Below are positions 45,950-53,879 of a stretch of DNA of 64,000 bases, piece by piece (the first letter of the stretch is position 1; each line of letters starts with the position of its first letter). Both the position numbers and the translations under genes were made by a program. This DNA is from Brevundimonas sp. (GTDB taxonomy: Bacteria; Pseudomonadota; Alphaproteobacteria; Caulobacterales; Caulobacteraceae): NCBI GenBank assembly GCA_003248965.1, contig QFQU01000002.1:124001-188000 (forward strand). The letters are read 5' to 3'. The notes beneath the pieces are model-generated. The model was not told the DNA's origin. It made no database searches and saw nothing but the letters and a program-made list of their open reading frames with translations.

Positions 45950-46357
45950 ATGACCGACGCCGCCCCCGACCTTATGGCCCCGTCCCTGGACGACTTCGCC
46001 CGTCTGGCGCGCGACGCCTTCGACGCCCTGCCGGCCGAGTTTCGCCAGGCGGCGGGCGAGGTGGTGTTCCGCATCGACGACTTCGCCGACGAACAGACGT
46101 TGAAGGACCTGGAGATTGAGGATCCGTTCGAGCTGACGGGCCTGTATCACGGGGTCGACATCGGCCGGCGCGAGGGCCTGGGGCCGGCGCCCGAGCCGTC
46201 GCGCATCTTCCTCTATCGCCGCCCGATCCTGGACGAATGGTGCGAACGCGGCGACGTGGGCTTAGCCGAACTGATCGCCCATGTCCTGATCCACGAGATC
46301 GGCCACCACTTCGGCCTGTCCGACGACGACATCCACGCCATCGAGGACCAGGACTGA
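45950..46357 (+). CDS. Zincin-like metallopeptidase family protein
   Basis: A 135-residue protein of the PF06262 (zincin_1) family. The metal motif is HEIGHHFGLSDDDIHAIED, with His115, Glu116 and His119. The N-terminal region (FDALPAEFRQAAGEVVFRIDDFADEQ) and GLYHGVDIG block are typical. Minimal single-domain protease-like fold; substrate unknown. The ATG at 45950 follows a GGCGGGG stretch. Divergent from divL. Its stop codon lies in one arm of an inverted repeat flanking the next gene. Confidence 0.85.
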   Translation: MTDAAPDLMAPSLDDFARLARDAFDALPAEFRQAAGEVVFRIDDFADEQTLKDLEIEDPFELTGLYHGVDIGRREGLGPAPEPSRIFLYRRPILDEWCERGDVGLAELIAHVLIHEIGHHFGLSDDDIHAIEDQD

Positions 46358-46380
46358 GGGTCTAGAAAATAAATCGAATC

Positions 46381-46397
46381 TAAGAACAATGTTCTTA
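46381..46397. promoter_or_regulatory. Perfect 17-bp palindrome at the DUF4145 start codon
   Basis: TAAGAACA-A-TGTTCTTA has perfect 8-bp arms around one base. Its last base is the A of the ATG at 46397. It could be a repressor operator or an RNA hairpin masking the start. No Shine-Dalgarno sequence is otherwise evident. Confidence 0.6.
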
Positions 46398-47122
46398 TGA
46401 GCTTATCTTTTCGTCTCGTCTGTCCGCACTGCAAAGAACCGACGCGGGCACCTGCGGAGGCATTCTACAGGTGGTGGCCCGATGAAAATGACGATGGGAA
46501 TGCGAGTCCCGATTCGATCGCTTCCGCAGCGGTTGCATCTTACTGTCCAGAGTGTGAGGGACTGATATCGCTTCTAGTTAGTGGGAAAGATCGTATCCTC
46601 CGGCCTATAATGTCGGAAGAGGTCACAGATGCTGACTGGGGTCACTTTCAAGCCGATTTGGTATTATCAGACACAGCCCCCAAGACTGGCGATGTGTCAT
46701 TCAGCAAGGCGATTCCATCATCCATAAGGAAGGTGCTTCCAGCACTTGCCGAAGATGTCGCTCGCCGCCGAAACCCGGTGGGCAGCTTAAATTTGTGCCG
46801 AAGCATACTCGAAGCCGCACTCCGAGAATTAGAGGTTGATGGTGATTTGGGGGGCAACACCCCAATCATAAAGCGCATAGAGAGCTTAAGAACGAGAGGT
46901 TTGATTACGGCCACAGTTGCTGAGTGGGCTCATGAAATAAGGCTTGATGGAAATCGCAGTACTCACGAACTGGTTGGAGACCCTCAATTAGCACTCGCAT
47001 ATTATGAGTTCTTGAGACTATTTTTGGAGGTTGCCTTTGATCTTCCGGCTAAAATCAAGGCGGTAAAGGCGCATAAGACACGCAAATCAAAGCCTATACC
47101 CGGCAGAACCGGCGGATTCTGA
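46397..47122 (+). CDS. AT-rich DUF4145-domain protein with zinc ribbon
   Basis: A 241-residue protein. The N-terminal zinc ribbon has CPHC (Cys9, Cys12) and CPEC (Cys50, Cys53). The C-terminal ~115-220 helical region (LNLCRSILEAALRELEVDG, IIKRIESLRTRGLITATVAE, WAHEIRLDGNRSTHELVGD, ALAYYEFLRLFLEVAFDL) fits DUF4145, a domain often encoded near restriction, anti-phage or mobile genes. Base composition is visibly lower in GC and codon use more AT-ending than all neighbours, a sign of recent transfer. A lone cargo gene between convergent housekeeping genes. The basic C-terminus (KAHKTRKSKPIPGR) may bind nucleic acid. Function unknown. Confidence 0.78.
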   Translation: MSLSFRLVCPHCKEPTRAPAEAFYRWWPDENDDGNASPDSIASAAVASYCPECEGLISLLVSGKDRILRPIMSEEVTDADWGHFQADLVLSDTAPKTGDVSFSKAIPSSIRKVLPALAEDVARRRNPVGSLNLCRSILEAALRELEVDGDLGGNTPIIKRIESLRTRGLITATVAEWAHEIRLDGNRSTHELVGDPQLALAYYEFLRLFLEVAFDLPAKIKAVKAHKTRKSKPIPGRTGGF

Positions 47123-47144
47123 ACTACTACTCAGAACCGGACCC

Positions 47145-47840
47145 TCAGCGATCCGCCGGATAGGGCGTCGTCACGGCGCCCGAGATCATGCCGGGAATGG
47201 CCTCGCCCAGGCCCAGCAGGATGAACTGGATCGCCAGGGCGCACAGAATCAGGCCCAGCACCTTGACCACGATGGCCATGCCCACGTCGCCCAGCAGGCG
47301 GCTGAGCGAGCCGGTCAGGGCGAAACAGACGAAGGACACGGCGCAGGCCGCCGCGATGGCGACCAGGGAGCCGACCGTGCCGGCATAGCCCAGCTTGGCC
47401 GCCTCGCCCGCCTGGATGATGACGGCCGAAATGGCGCCCGGCCCGATCATCAGGGGAATGGCGAAGGGCACGACCAGACGCTGGAAACGCCTACGCGCAT
47501 AGCCGCGCACGTCCTTGGCGTCGCTGAGCGCGTCCTTGTCGGCGAACATGGCCAGGAAGTCGCCGCGCGCCATGTCCAGCCCCAGGAACAGCAACAGAAT
47601 GCCCCCGGCGATGCGGAAGGCCGCCAGGGAGATGCCGAAGAACTGCAGCAGGCCCAGGCCGGTGAACAGGAAGAAGGCCAGGAACAGGGTGGCGAAGGCG
47701 CAGATCAGGGCCGAGACCGAAATCCGCTGACGCAGGGTGGCCCCCGCCGTGGCGGCGGCGAAGATCGGCAGATTGCCGATGGGGTCCAGCAGGGCGAACA
47801 GGGTCACGAACAGGTTGACACCCAAATCGACTGCGTTCAT
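47145..47840 (-). CDS. MarC-family membrane protein
   Basis: A 231-residue integral membrane protein with six helices. MarC/UPF0056 pattern: LFVTLFALLDPIGNLPIFAA, RISVSALICAFATLFLAFFLFTG, FRIAGGILLLFLGLDM, FAIPLMIGPGAISAVIIQAG. Once linked to multiple antibiotic resistance in E. coli but now of unclear function. Length is normal. Diverges from pyrF across ~80 bp. Confidence 0.9.
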   Translation of the reverse strand: MNAVDLGVNLFVTLFALLDPIGNLPIFAAATAGATLRQRISVSALICAFATLFLAFFLFTGLGLLQFFGISLAAFRIAGGILLLFLGLDMARGDFLAMFADKDALSDAKDVRGYARRRFQRLVVPFAIPLMIGPGAISAVIIQAGEAAKLGYAGTVGSLVAIAAACAVSFVCFALTGSLSRLLGDVGMAIVVKVLGLILCALAIQFILLGLGEAIPGMISGAVTTPYPADR

Positions 47841-47921
47841 CGCCTGCCCTCGCCCTCAATCCGTCACGCCGCCCTGCCGACGCGCCCGCGTCCGGCATAG
47901 CCGCTCAGCGCGAGTCCGTCG

Positions 47922-48662
47922 ATGACCCAGACCGAAACCGTCCGCGATCAGGCCCCCAACCGCGCGCCCGACGAACGGATCATCTGCGCCCTGGACGTGC
48001 CGACGACGGCCGAGGCGGCGGCCCTGGTCGAACGGGTGCAGGACGCGGTCGGCTTCTACAAGATCGGGCTTCAGCTGTTCGCCGCGGGCGGCATGGACCT
48101 GGCGCGCGATCTGAAGGCGGACGGCCGCAAGGTCTTTCTGGACTGGAAGCTGCACGACATCGGCGCGACGGTCGAAAAGGCCGCCGCCAATCTGGCCGCA
48201 GCGGGCTGCGATCTGCTGACGGTCCACGCCCGGCCCCAGGTCATGGCGGCGGCGGCGCGCGGCGTGGCCGGCTCGGGCCTGAAGGTGCTGGGGGTGACGG
48301 TCCTGACCAGTCTGACGGCCGAGGACCTGATCGCCGACGACCACAGCCTGTCGCCCGCCGATCTGGTCGAGCGTCGCGTGCGTCAGGCGCTGGACGCCGG
48401 GATCGACGGCGTGGTCGCCAGCCCGCACGAGGCGGCGCGCGTCAAGGCCCTGGCCGTCGAGGCGGGCCGGGACGACTTCCTGATCGTCACGCCGGGCGTC
48501 CGGCCCGAGGGCGCGGCCCTGGACGACCAGGCCCGGGCGGCCACGCCCGAGGCCGCCTTGCGCGCCGGGGCGACCCATCTGGTGATCGGCCGCCCGATCA
48601 CGGCGGCGGCCGATCCGCGACAGGCGGCCCTGGTGATCGCCGAGACGATCGCCCTGATCTAG
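47922..48662 (+). CDS. pyrF: Orotidine 5'-phosphate decarboxylase
   Basis: A 246-residue enzyme that decarboxylates OMP to UMP, the last step of de novo pyrimidine synthesis. N-terminal RIICALDVPTTAEAAALV, the catalytic tetrad region FLDWKLHDIGATV with DxKxxD, HARPQVMAAAA, and the C-terminal phosphate-binding VTPGVRPEG and VIGRPITAAADP. An extra ~18 residues precede the conserved start (MTQTETVRDQAPNRAPDE), and the true start could be later. Single gene. Confidence 0.95.
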   Translation: MTQTETVRDQAPNRAPDERIICALDVPTTAEAAALVERVQDAVGFYKIGLQLFAAGGMDLARDLKADGRKVFLDWKLHDIGATVEKAAANLAAAGCDLLTVHARPQVMAAAARGVAGSGLKVLGVTVLTSLTAEDLIADDHSLSPADLVERRVRQALDAGIDGVVASPHEAARVKALAVEAGRDDFLIVTPGVRPEGAALDDQARAATPEAALRAGATHLVIGRPITAAADPRQAALVIAETIALI

Positions 48663-48669
48663 GGCCTGA

Positions 48670-49959
48670 TCAGCCGCGTTCGCCCGGTTCCTGGGCGTAG
48701 CCGTGGCGCGGACGCGCGGGCGGCGGCGGCGGAGGCGGGGGCGGGGGCGGCGCGATTTCACCCTCGGGCGGCAGGTCGCCGTAGTAGCCGCTGGGCGCAT
48801 AGGCCGGGGCCGTGTTCACCTGCGGCGGGGCGACGTGGACCTGGGCCGGGGCGATGTTGACCGGGGCGGACTGCACATAGACCGGGGCCTGATCGACATA
48901 GACCGGACCGCCGACGTCCACCTGGGCCGGCGCCATATTGACGCGTCCGGGGGCCACCTGCACGCGTTGGGGACCGACGTTCACGTCCGGCGCCTGCGCA
49001 TAGACCGGAGCCTGATCGACATAGACCGGGCCGCCGACGTCCACCTGAGCCGGGGCCATGTTGACGCGTCCCGGACTAACCTGGACCCGCTGGGGACCAA
49101 TGTTCACGTCCGGCGACTGCACATAGAGGGGCGCCTGATCGACATAGACCGGCGGGGCGACGTCCACCTGGGGCGGGGTCATGTTGACCTGACCCGGCGC
49201 GACCTGGACCCGCTGCGGGCCGATGTTGACCGGCGGAGCCTGCACATAGATGGGCGGCTGTTCGATATAGGCGGGCGGTCCCATCTCGATCTGCGGCGGG
49301 GCGATGTTCACCTGCGACGGCGCGACATAGATGCGCTGGGGCGCGATATTGACCGGCGGAGCCTGAACATAGGCCGGACGCTGCTCGATATAGCGTTGTT
49401 CGTAGCGCTGCTCGTAACGGGGCTGGGGCGCCGGGCGCGGGGCCGGACGGCAGTTGCAGCCGCCGCCCTGATAGGGACGCCAGCCGATATAGTCGCGGCC
49501 GAAGCCATAGACCGGATAGCCGACGGGGGCGCTGACCGGCGCCGGACCGACGAAGTTGACCGGCGCGGACATCACCGGCCCGCCCCAGTATCCGCCCTCG
49601 GAATAGCCTTCCGAATAGCCCCCGCTGGAATAGACCGTGCCGCCGCCGACATAGCCGCGCGAGAAGCTGGACGAACCCGAATAGCCGCGCGCGTTGATGG
49701 CGGAATAGCCGCGGGCGTAGGCCGAGCTTTGCGCCGAACTATTGGCGTAGGCGTTGTTCACATTGACGTTGACGTTGCGGTTGTAGTTCCCGCCGCCTTG
49801 AAAGCCGCCTCCGGAATGGCCGCCGCCCGGGTGGCCGCCGCCGCCGCAACTTCCGCAGCCGCCGCCCCCTCCGCCATGTCCGGGGCCGCCGGCCAGGGCC
49901 GGCGCGGCGGAAAATAGAAGGACCGCCGCTGCGGCCGAGATCATCAACTGTTTCGTCAC
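48670..49959 (-). CDS. Secreted Gly-rich protein with 41-residue tandem repeats
   Basis: A 429-residue exported protein starting at GTG 49959, chosen because AGGAG lies 8 nt upstream and a signal peptide (LMISAAAAVLLFSAAPALAGG) follows at once. Regions in order: Gly/His/Cys-rich (GGGGGGCGSCGGGGHPGGG, ~25-45); Asn/Tyr/Ser-rich (YNRNVNVNVNNAYANSS; YSEGYSEGGYWGG); Cys-containing linker; five Pro/Val/Gln repeats of 41 residues with core VNIGPQRVQVAPG; and a polyproline run (~11 Pro) before the C-terminus. No enzyme domain. Probably a surface or matrix structural protein. Family not recognised. Convergent with pyrF, 7 bp apart. Confidence 0.75.
   Translation of the reverse strand: MTKQLMISAAAAVLLFSAAPALAGGPGHGGGGGGCGSCGGGGHPGGGHSGGGFQGGGNYNRNVNVNVNNAYANSSAQSSAYARGYSAINARGYSGSSSFSRGYVGGGTVYSSGGYSEGYSEGGYWGGPVMSAPVNFVGPAPVSAPVGYPVYGFGRDYIGWRPYQGGGCNCRPAPRPAPQPRYEQRYEQRYIEQRPAYVQAPPVNIAPQRIYVAPSQVNIAPPQIEMGPPAYIEQPPIYVQAPPVNIGPQRVQVAPGQVNMTPPQVDVAPPVYVDQAPLYVQSPDVNIGPQRVQVSPGRVNMAPAQVDVGGPVYVDQAPVYAQAPDVNVGPQRVQVAPGRVNMAPAQVDVGGPVYVDQAPVYVQSAPVNIAPAQVHVAPPQVNTAPAYAPSGYYGDLPPEGEIAPPPPPPPPPPPARPRHGYAQEPGERG
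48880..49371 (-). repeat. Four exact-length 123-bp tandem coding repeats
   Basis: Successive repeat units beginning at the codon for Tyr in YVQ/YAQ are each exactly 123 bp (49371 down to 48880 = 4 x 123), with a partial fifth unit below to about 48800. Units share PQRVQV-APG/SPG-RVNM-APAQVDV-PVYVDQAPV and differ by a few residues. Units three and four are nearest to identical, a sign of recent duplication. Confidence 0.85.
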
Positions 49960-50021
49960 GGGACAGACTCCTCTGAGTTGTCCCGCACCACGCAAGTCCG
50001 GCGCCTGTCGCTAAGCTTTCA

Positions 50022-51404
50022 TTAAGGATTGCGATAGGCCGGCGGCATCGGCGTCTGCTGGCGATAGCGGTCGCGCAACAGCAGGGGGCGGCTGGTCAGG
50101 GGTTGTTCGACCCCGTCGATGAAGACGGCGGAGGGCTGGCTGAGCGGCTCCAGGGGATCGCCCGACCAGACGACCACGTCGGCGGCGGCGCCGGGCGCGA
50201 TCTGGCCGAAACGGCCCTCCATGCCGAAGATTTTCGCCGGATTGGCCGTCAGGGCGGCGATGGCCGCGCCATAGGGCAGGCCGTGCGACACGGCGTTGCC
50301 GGCGTTGTAGCGGGCCTCCCGCGCGCGGTGGGTCGAGCCCTCGTTGCCCTTGATGGCGATGACCACTCCGGCGGCGTTCAGGGCCGCGGCATTCTCGGCC
50401 CGCGCCGCCCGCATCTCGAAGTCCGAGGGCAGGTTGGAGATGGGGTTCAAAAGAACGGGGGCACCCGCCGCGGCGATGTCGCCGGCGACCAGCCAGCCTT
50501 CCTCGGCGCCGTCCAGGATGACCTTGATCCCCTCCTCGCGCGCCAGCCGCAGCACCTGACGGATGTCCGAGGCGCGGTGGACGGTGACGATCAGCGGCTG
50601 GGTTCCGTTGGCCACCGGGATCAGGGCCTCCAGGTCCGCGCGCGAAAGGCTGAGGCTGCGCAGGCCCGCGCGTTCGTAGGCGGCCTTGTTGCGGGCGTAG
50701 AGGCGGACCTCGGCCATCGTCTCCTTGAACAGGACGAATTGGGCGCCGCGCGCGCCGCCGGCGATGTCGGCCCCGGCCTCGCCGAACGGGGCGACCATGG
50801 CCACGCGCGGCTTGACCAGGATGTCGGGCCCCTGGGCCAGCTGAATAATGGCCGCCTGGCCGGCGAACAGGCCGGGCGTCTGGAAGCCGCCGTCGCCGGC
50901 GCCGGCGGTGTCCTCTTCATGCACATGGCCGCCGGACGAGCCGGGATGCTGGGGCACGACCACGGCGCGGGTGATGCCGCCCAGGCGCGCCACCGGCAAG
51001 GTGAAGGACCAGGGGTCCAGGCCGTAGGAGACGTCGAAGGCCGCGCTGAGGGTGTTCGAGCGGTTGCGCAGCTCGTTGGTGCCGCGGACCGAACCGACCT
51101 CGGTTCCGCCCAGGCCGGAATCCACGGCGACGAAGCCGGGCGCCACCGTCTTGCCCGCCGCGTCGATGACGCGGGCGCCGGCCGGGGCGGTCCCGGCGCC
51201 GACCGAGACGATCTTGCCGTCCCGCATGACGACCACGCCGTTTTCGATGACGGAGGTTCCGGTCAGGACGCGGCCGCCGACGATGGCGACGACTTCGTCG
51301 GGGCCTGCCGCGCTTCGCGCTGCTTGAGGCCCGGATTGGGCGAAGGCGGCAGGGGCGAGAGACAGGGCCGCGACCGCGCCCGCGAGAATGTGAGACAGGC
51401 GCAT
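50022..51404 (-). CDS. Amidohydrolase-family protein lacking metal ligands
   Basis: A 460-residue exported protein (signal LAGAVAALSLAPAAFAQ). The overall fold is amidohydrolase: composite beta-sandwich start (ALVAIVGGRVLTGTSVIENG-type region at 38-57, MRDGKIVSVGAG, GKTVAPGFVAVD) and end (ANPAKIFGMEGRFGQIAPGAAADVVVWSGDPLEP). The usual HxH after the APGF block is replaced by VAVDSGLGG (92-100), and later His/Asp positions read LDGAEEGW and AIKGNEGS. It may be a pseudoenzyme. The start overlaps the stop of the upstream amidohydrolase gene by one base (TGATG), so the two are translationally coupled. Confidence 0.82.
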   Translation of the reverse strand: MRLSHILAGAVAALSLAPAAFAQSGPQAARSAAGPDEVVAIVGGRVLTGTSVIENGVVVMRDGKIVSVGAGTAPAGARVIDAAGKTVAPGFVAVDSGLGGTEVGSVRGTNELRNRSNTLSAAFDVSYGLDPWSFTLPVARLGGITRAVVVPQHPGSSGGHVHEEDTAGAGDGGFQTPGLFAGQAAIIQLAQGPDILVKPRVAMVAPFGEAGADIAGGARGAQFVLFKETMAEVRLYARNKAAYERAGLRSLSLSRADLEALIPVANGTQPLIVTVHRASDIRQVLRLAREEGIKVILDGAEEGWLVAGDIAAAGAPVLLNPISNLPSDFEMRAARAENAAALNAAGVVIAIKGNEGSTHRAREARYNAGNAVSHGLPYGAAIAALTANPAKIFGMEGRFGQIAPGAAADVVVWSGDPLEPLSQPSAVFIDGVEQPLTSRPLLLRDRYRQQTPMPPAYRNP

Positions 51405-52885
51405 CAGCGGGCTCCTTCCGTGACGTTGGCGGCGCTCAGCCCATAACCGGGCTGGCCCAGTTCGAAGTCGCTGGTCGGCTGGTAGGCGGGATTGTTGCGA
51501 TCAAAGGTCAGGGCGCCGTCGATGAAGACCTGATCGGCGCGGGCGTAGATGGAGAAGGGATCGGCGCTCCAGATCACCACGTCGGCGCGCTTGCCGGGCT
51601 CCAGCGAGCCGGTCTGGTCGGCGATGCCGATGGCCTTGGCGGCGTTGGAGGTGAACCAGGCGATGGCGTGCTCTTCGGGGATGTTCAGCCCGGCGCGCCG
51701 ACCGGCCGACAGGGCGGCGGCGGCCTCCTGGTTCAGACGCTGGGTCAGTTCGGCGTCGTCGGAGTGGATGACCGCGCACGACCCCTGCGGCGCATCCACC
51801 AGGGCGGCGTTCTCCTCTATGGCGTCCAGGGCCTCCATCTTGAAGCCCCACCAGCCGGTCCACATGGCCGCGCAGACGCCCTCGGCGGCTAAGCGCGGCG
51901 CGATCTTGTAGGCCTCGGTCGCGTGGTGGAAGGTGGTGATGCGGTAGCCGAACTCCTTGGCCATATCCATCATCAGCGCCATCTCGTCGGCGCGGTAGCA
52001 ATGGTTCTGGATCAGGATGGAGCCGTCCAGAACGCCGGCCAGAGTTTCGTTCTGCAGGTTGCGGGTGGGCGGCGTTCCCTCATGGTTTTCCTGCCACTTG
52101 TCCCACTTGGCCTTGTATTCGCGCGCGGCGATGAAGGCGGCGCGATAGCCGGCCATATTGCCCATGCCGGTCGCGGGGCTCTGGTTGCGGCTCCCATAGA
52201 CGCGCGACGGGTTCTCGCCGCAGGCCATCTTCAGCGTGTAGGGAGCGCCGGGGAACTTCATTCCCTGGCTGGTGATCGAGGGCACGTTGCGGATGGTCAC
52301 GCCGCGCCCGCCGAACAGATTGGCCGAGCCGGGCAGGATGTGAAGCGTGGTCACGCCGCCCGCCCGCGCGGTGTTGAAGCCCGGATCCTGGGGCCACAGC
52401 GAATGTTCGGCCCAGACCTGGGCGGTGTTGGGGTTGGTGGCCTCGTTGCCGTCGCTCATGCCCTGCACGCCCGGCGAGGGATAGACGCCCAGGTGGCTGT
52501 GCACGTCGATGACGCCCGGCGTCACATAGCGCCCGCGCGCGTCCACGACCTTGTAGCCGGCGGGCACGGGGGTGGAGGCGTCGCCCACGGCGGCGATACG
52601 ACCGTCCGTCACCACCACTACGCCGTTGTCGATCTTGCGATCCGTGCCGGTCAGGACGGTGGCGCCGACCACGGCGAAATTCTCGCGCGGCAGGGGCTGG
52701 TAGGTCGAGGGATAGGGATCCAGCGTCTTGGACGGGTCCAGCCCGGCCGCCAGGCTGACGTCGCGCGCCGGGCGCGCCTGGGCCGCATCCGGCTTGGCCT
52801 GGCCCGTGGTGGCGCAGGCCGACAGCCCCAAGGCCGCGCTTGCCAGCGCCGCGAGGCCGACGCCCCGCAGATGATGTCCGATCAT
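51404..52885 (-). CDS. Amidohydrolase-family lipoprotein, active-site intact
   Basis: A 493-residue exported hydrolase. Lipoprotein signal with Cys24 (ALASAALGLSAC). Metal-dependent amidohydrolase: TPGVIDVHSHLGVYPSPG gives HxH at 129/131; further conserved His/Asp occur in LIQNHCYRADEMALM, ITTFHHATEAYKIA and CAVIHSDDAELTQRL. C-terminal NAAKAIGIADQTGSLEPGKRADVVIW is typical of imidazolonepropionase-like/prolidase-like members. Substrate unknown, probably a peptide or cyclic amide in the periplasm. The ATG at 52885 is chosen for the signal peptide. Forms a coupled pair with the degenerate paralogue downstream. Confidence 0.88.
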   Translation of the reverse strand: MIGHHLRGVGLAALASAALGLSACATTGQAKPDAAQARPARDVSLAAGLDPSKTLDPYPSTYQPLPRENFAVVGATVLTGTDRKIDNGVVVVTDGRIAAVGDASTPVPAGYKVVDARGRYVTPGVIDVHSHLGVYPSPGVQGMSDGNEATNPNTAQVWAEHSLWPQDPGFNTARAGGVTTLHILPGSANLFGGRGVTIRNVPSITSQGMKFPGAPYTLKMACGENPSRVYGSRNQSPATGMGNMAGYRAAFIAAREYKAKWDKWQENHEGTPPTRNLQNETLAGVLDGSILIQNHCYRADEMALMMDMAKEFGYRITTFHHATEAYKIAPRLAAEGVCAAMWTGWWGFKMEALDAIEENAALVDAPQGSCAVIHSDDAELTQRLNQEAAAALSAGRRAGLNIPEEHAIAWFTSNAAKAIGIADQTGSLEPGKRADVVIWSADPFSIYARADQVFIDGALTFDRNNPAYQPTSDFELGQPGYGLSAANVTEGAR

Positions 52886-53036
52886 CGGAACCCCTCTATC
52901 CCATGCGACGCCGCCCGATGGCGCCCCTCCGGCGCGCATAGAAGGGTGTTTCGGTCTGGGGCGTCAAAAGGTTTCGGCGGTGCGCCGGGCGGCGCGGTCC
53001 TAGACGCCGGGAGCGGCGACGGCTAACGGCAGGCGC

Positions 53037-53750
53037 ATGACCGCCGACCTGCCCCCCGAGGACGACAATCCCCATCTGGACCGCCCCTTGCGGTCCTTCG
53101 GCCGCATCAAGGCCCGCCCGATCAAGCCGCGTCAGGCGGCCCTGATGGAGACGCTGCTGCCCGCCATCGCCGTGCCGGACCCCAAGGCCGGGCCGCTGGA
53201 CCCCAGGGCGATGATGCCGGGCGCGACCGAGGTCTGGCTGGAGATCGGCTTCGGCGGCGGCGAACATATGGCGGCCCAGGCGGCGACGCGGCCCGACGCC
53301 CTGGTCATCGGCTGCGAGCCCTTCCTGAACGGGGTGGCCTCGGCCCTGCGCCACGTCGAGGAAGGCGATCTGAAGAACGTCCGCATCCACGCCGACGATG
53401 CGCGCGACGTGGTGGACGCCCTGCCGGACGCCTCGGTCGACCGGGTGCTGATCCTGTTTCCCGACCCCTGGCACAAGGCGCGCCACAACAAGCGACGCCT
53501 GTTGCAGGACGAGACGGCCCAGGCCTTCGCCCGCATCCTGAAACCGGGCGGGACGCTGCGCTTCGTCACCGACTGGCTGGACTACGCCGAATGGGCGCTG
53601 GAGCGGCTGGAGCGCACGCCGGGCCTGGAGCGGATCGGCGCGGCGGACCAGGACTGGTTTGTCCCGCCCGCGGATCACTTCGTCACCCGCTATGAAGAAA
53701 AGAAGCTGGGCGACACGACGCCGGTCTTTCTGGAGTTCAGACGGGTCTGA
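53037..53750 (+). CDS. trmB: tRNA (guanine-N7-)-methyltransferase
   Basis: A 237-residue SAM enzyme that makes m7G46 in tRNA. LRSFGRIKARPIKPRQ at the N-terminus, SAM motif EIGFGGGEHMAAQAA, and the TrmB signature ILFPDPWHKARHNKRRLLQ, followed by PGGTLRFVTDW. Normal length. It precedes rimP-nusA, but a promoter and a terminator-like hairpin lie between them. Confidence 0.95.
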   Translation: MTADLPPEDDNPHLDRPLRSFGRIKARPIKPRQAALMETLLPAIAVPDPKAGPLDPRAMMPGATEVWLEIGFGGGEHMAAQAATRPDALVIGCEPFLNGVASALRHVEEGDLKNVRIHADDARDVVDALPDASVDRVLILFPDPWHKARHNKRRLLQDETAQAFARILKPGGTLRFVTDWLDYAEWALERLERTPGLERIGAADQDWFVPPADHFVTRYEEKKLGDTTPVFLEFRRV

Positions 53751-53761
53751 ACATAAGAGGG

Positions 53762-53790
53762 CTGACAAGCGGACGTGAAGCGCCTATATG
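53762..53790 (+). promoter_or_regulatory. Candidate promoter of rimP-nusA-ylxR-infB
   Basis: CTGACA (53762-53767) and TATATG (53785-53790) are exactly 17 bp apart, just after the trmB stop. The resulting leader of about 80 nt would include the terminator-like hairpin at 53832-53866. Confidence 0.5.
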
Positions 53791-53831
53791 CCCCCTCACA
53801 TCGTTAGACCGGCGTCCAACGGCGTCGTTCC

Positions 53832-53866
53832 AAGCGGCGGCCCGGACGGACCGCCGCTTTTGTTTT
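53832..53866 (+). terminator. Terminator or attenuator before rimP
   Basis: AAGCGGCGG (53832-53840) pairs with CCGCCGCTT (53851-53859) across a 10-nt loop and is followed by TTGTTTT. It ends 14 nt before the rimP GTG. It can terminate trmB, but if the promoter at 53762-53790 is used it lies in the rimP leader and would act as an attenuator. Confidence 0.75.
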
Positions 53867-53879
53867 GGATATTCGTCGC

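Larger units (their letters stand above)
46354..47148. repeat. 9-bp inverted repeat flanking the DUF4145 gene
   Basis: CTGAGGGTC at 46354-46362 and its exact complement GACCCTCAG at 47140-47148. The left arm includes the TGA of the metallopeptidase gene, the right arm the TGA of the convergent marC gene. The AT-rich DUF4145 gene lies wholly between them, as if placed in the loop of an older stem-loop. Confidence 0.5.
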
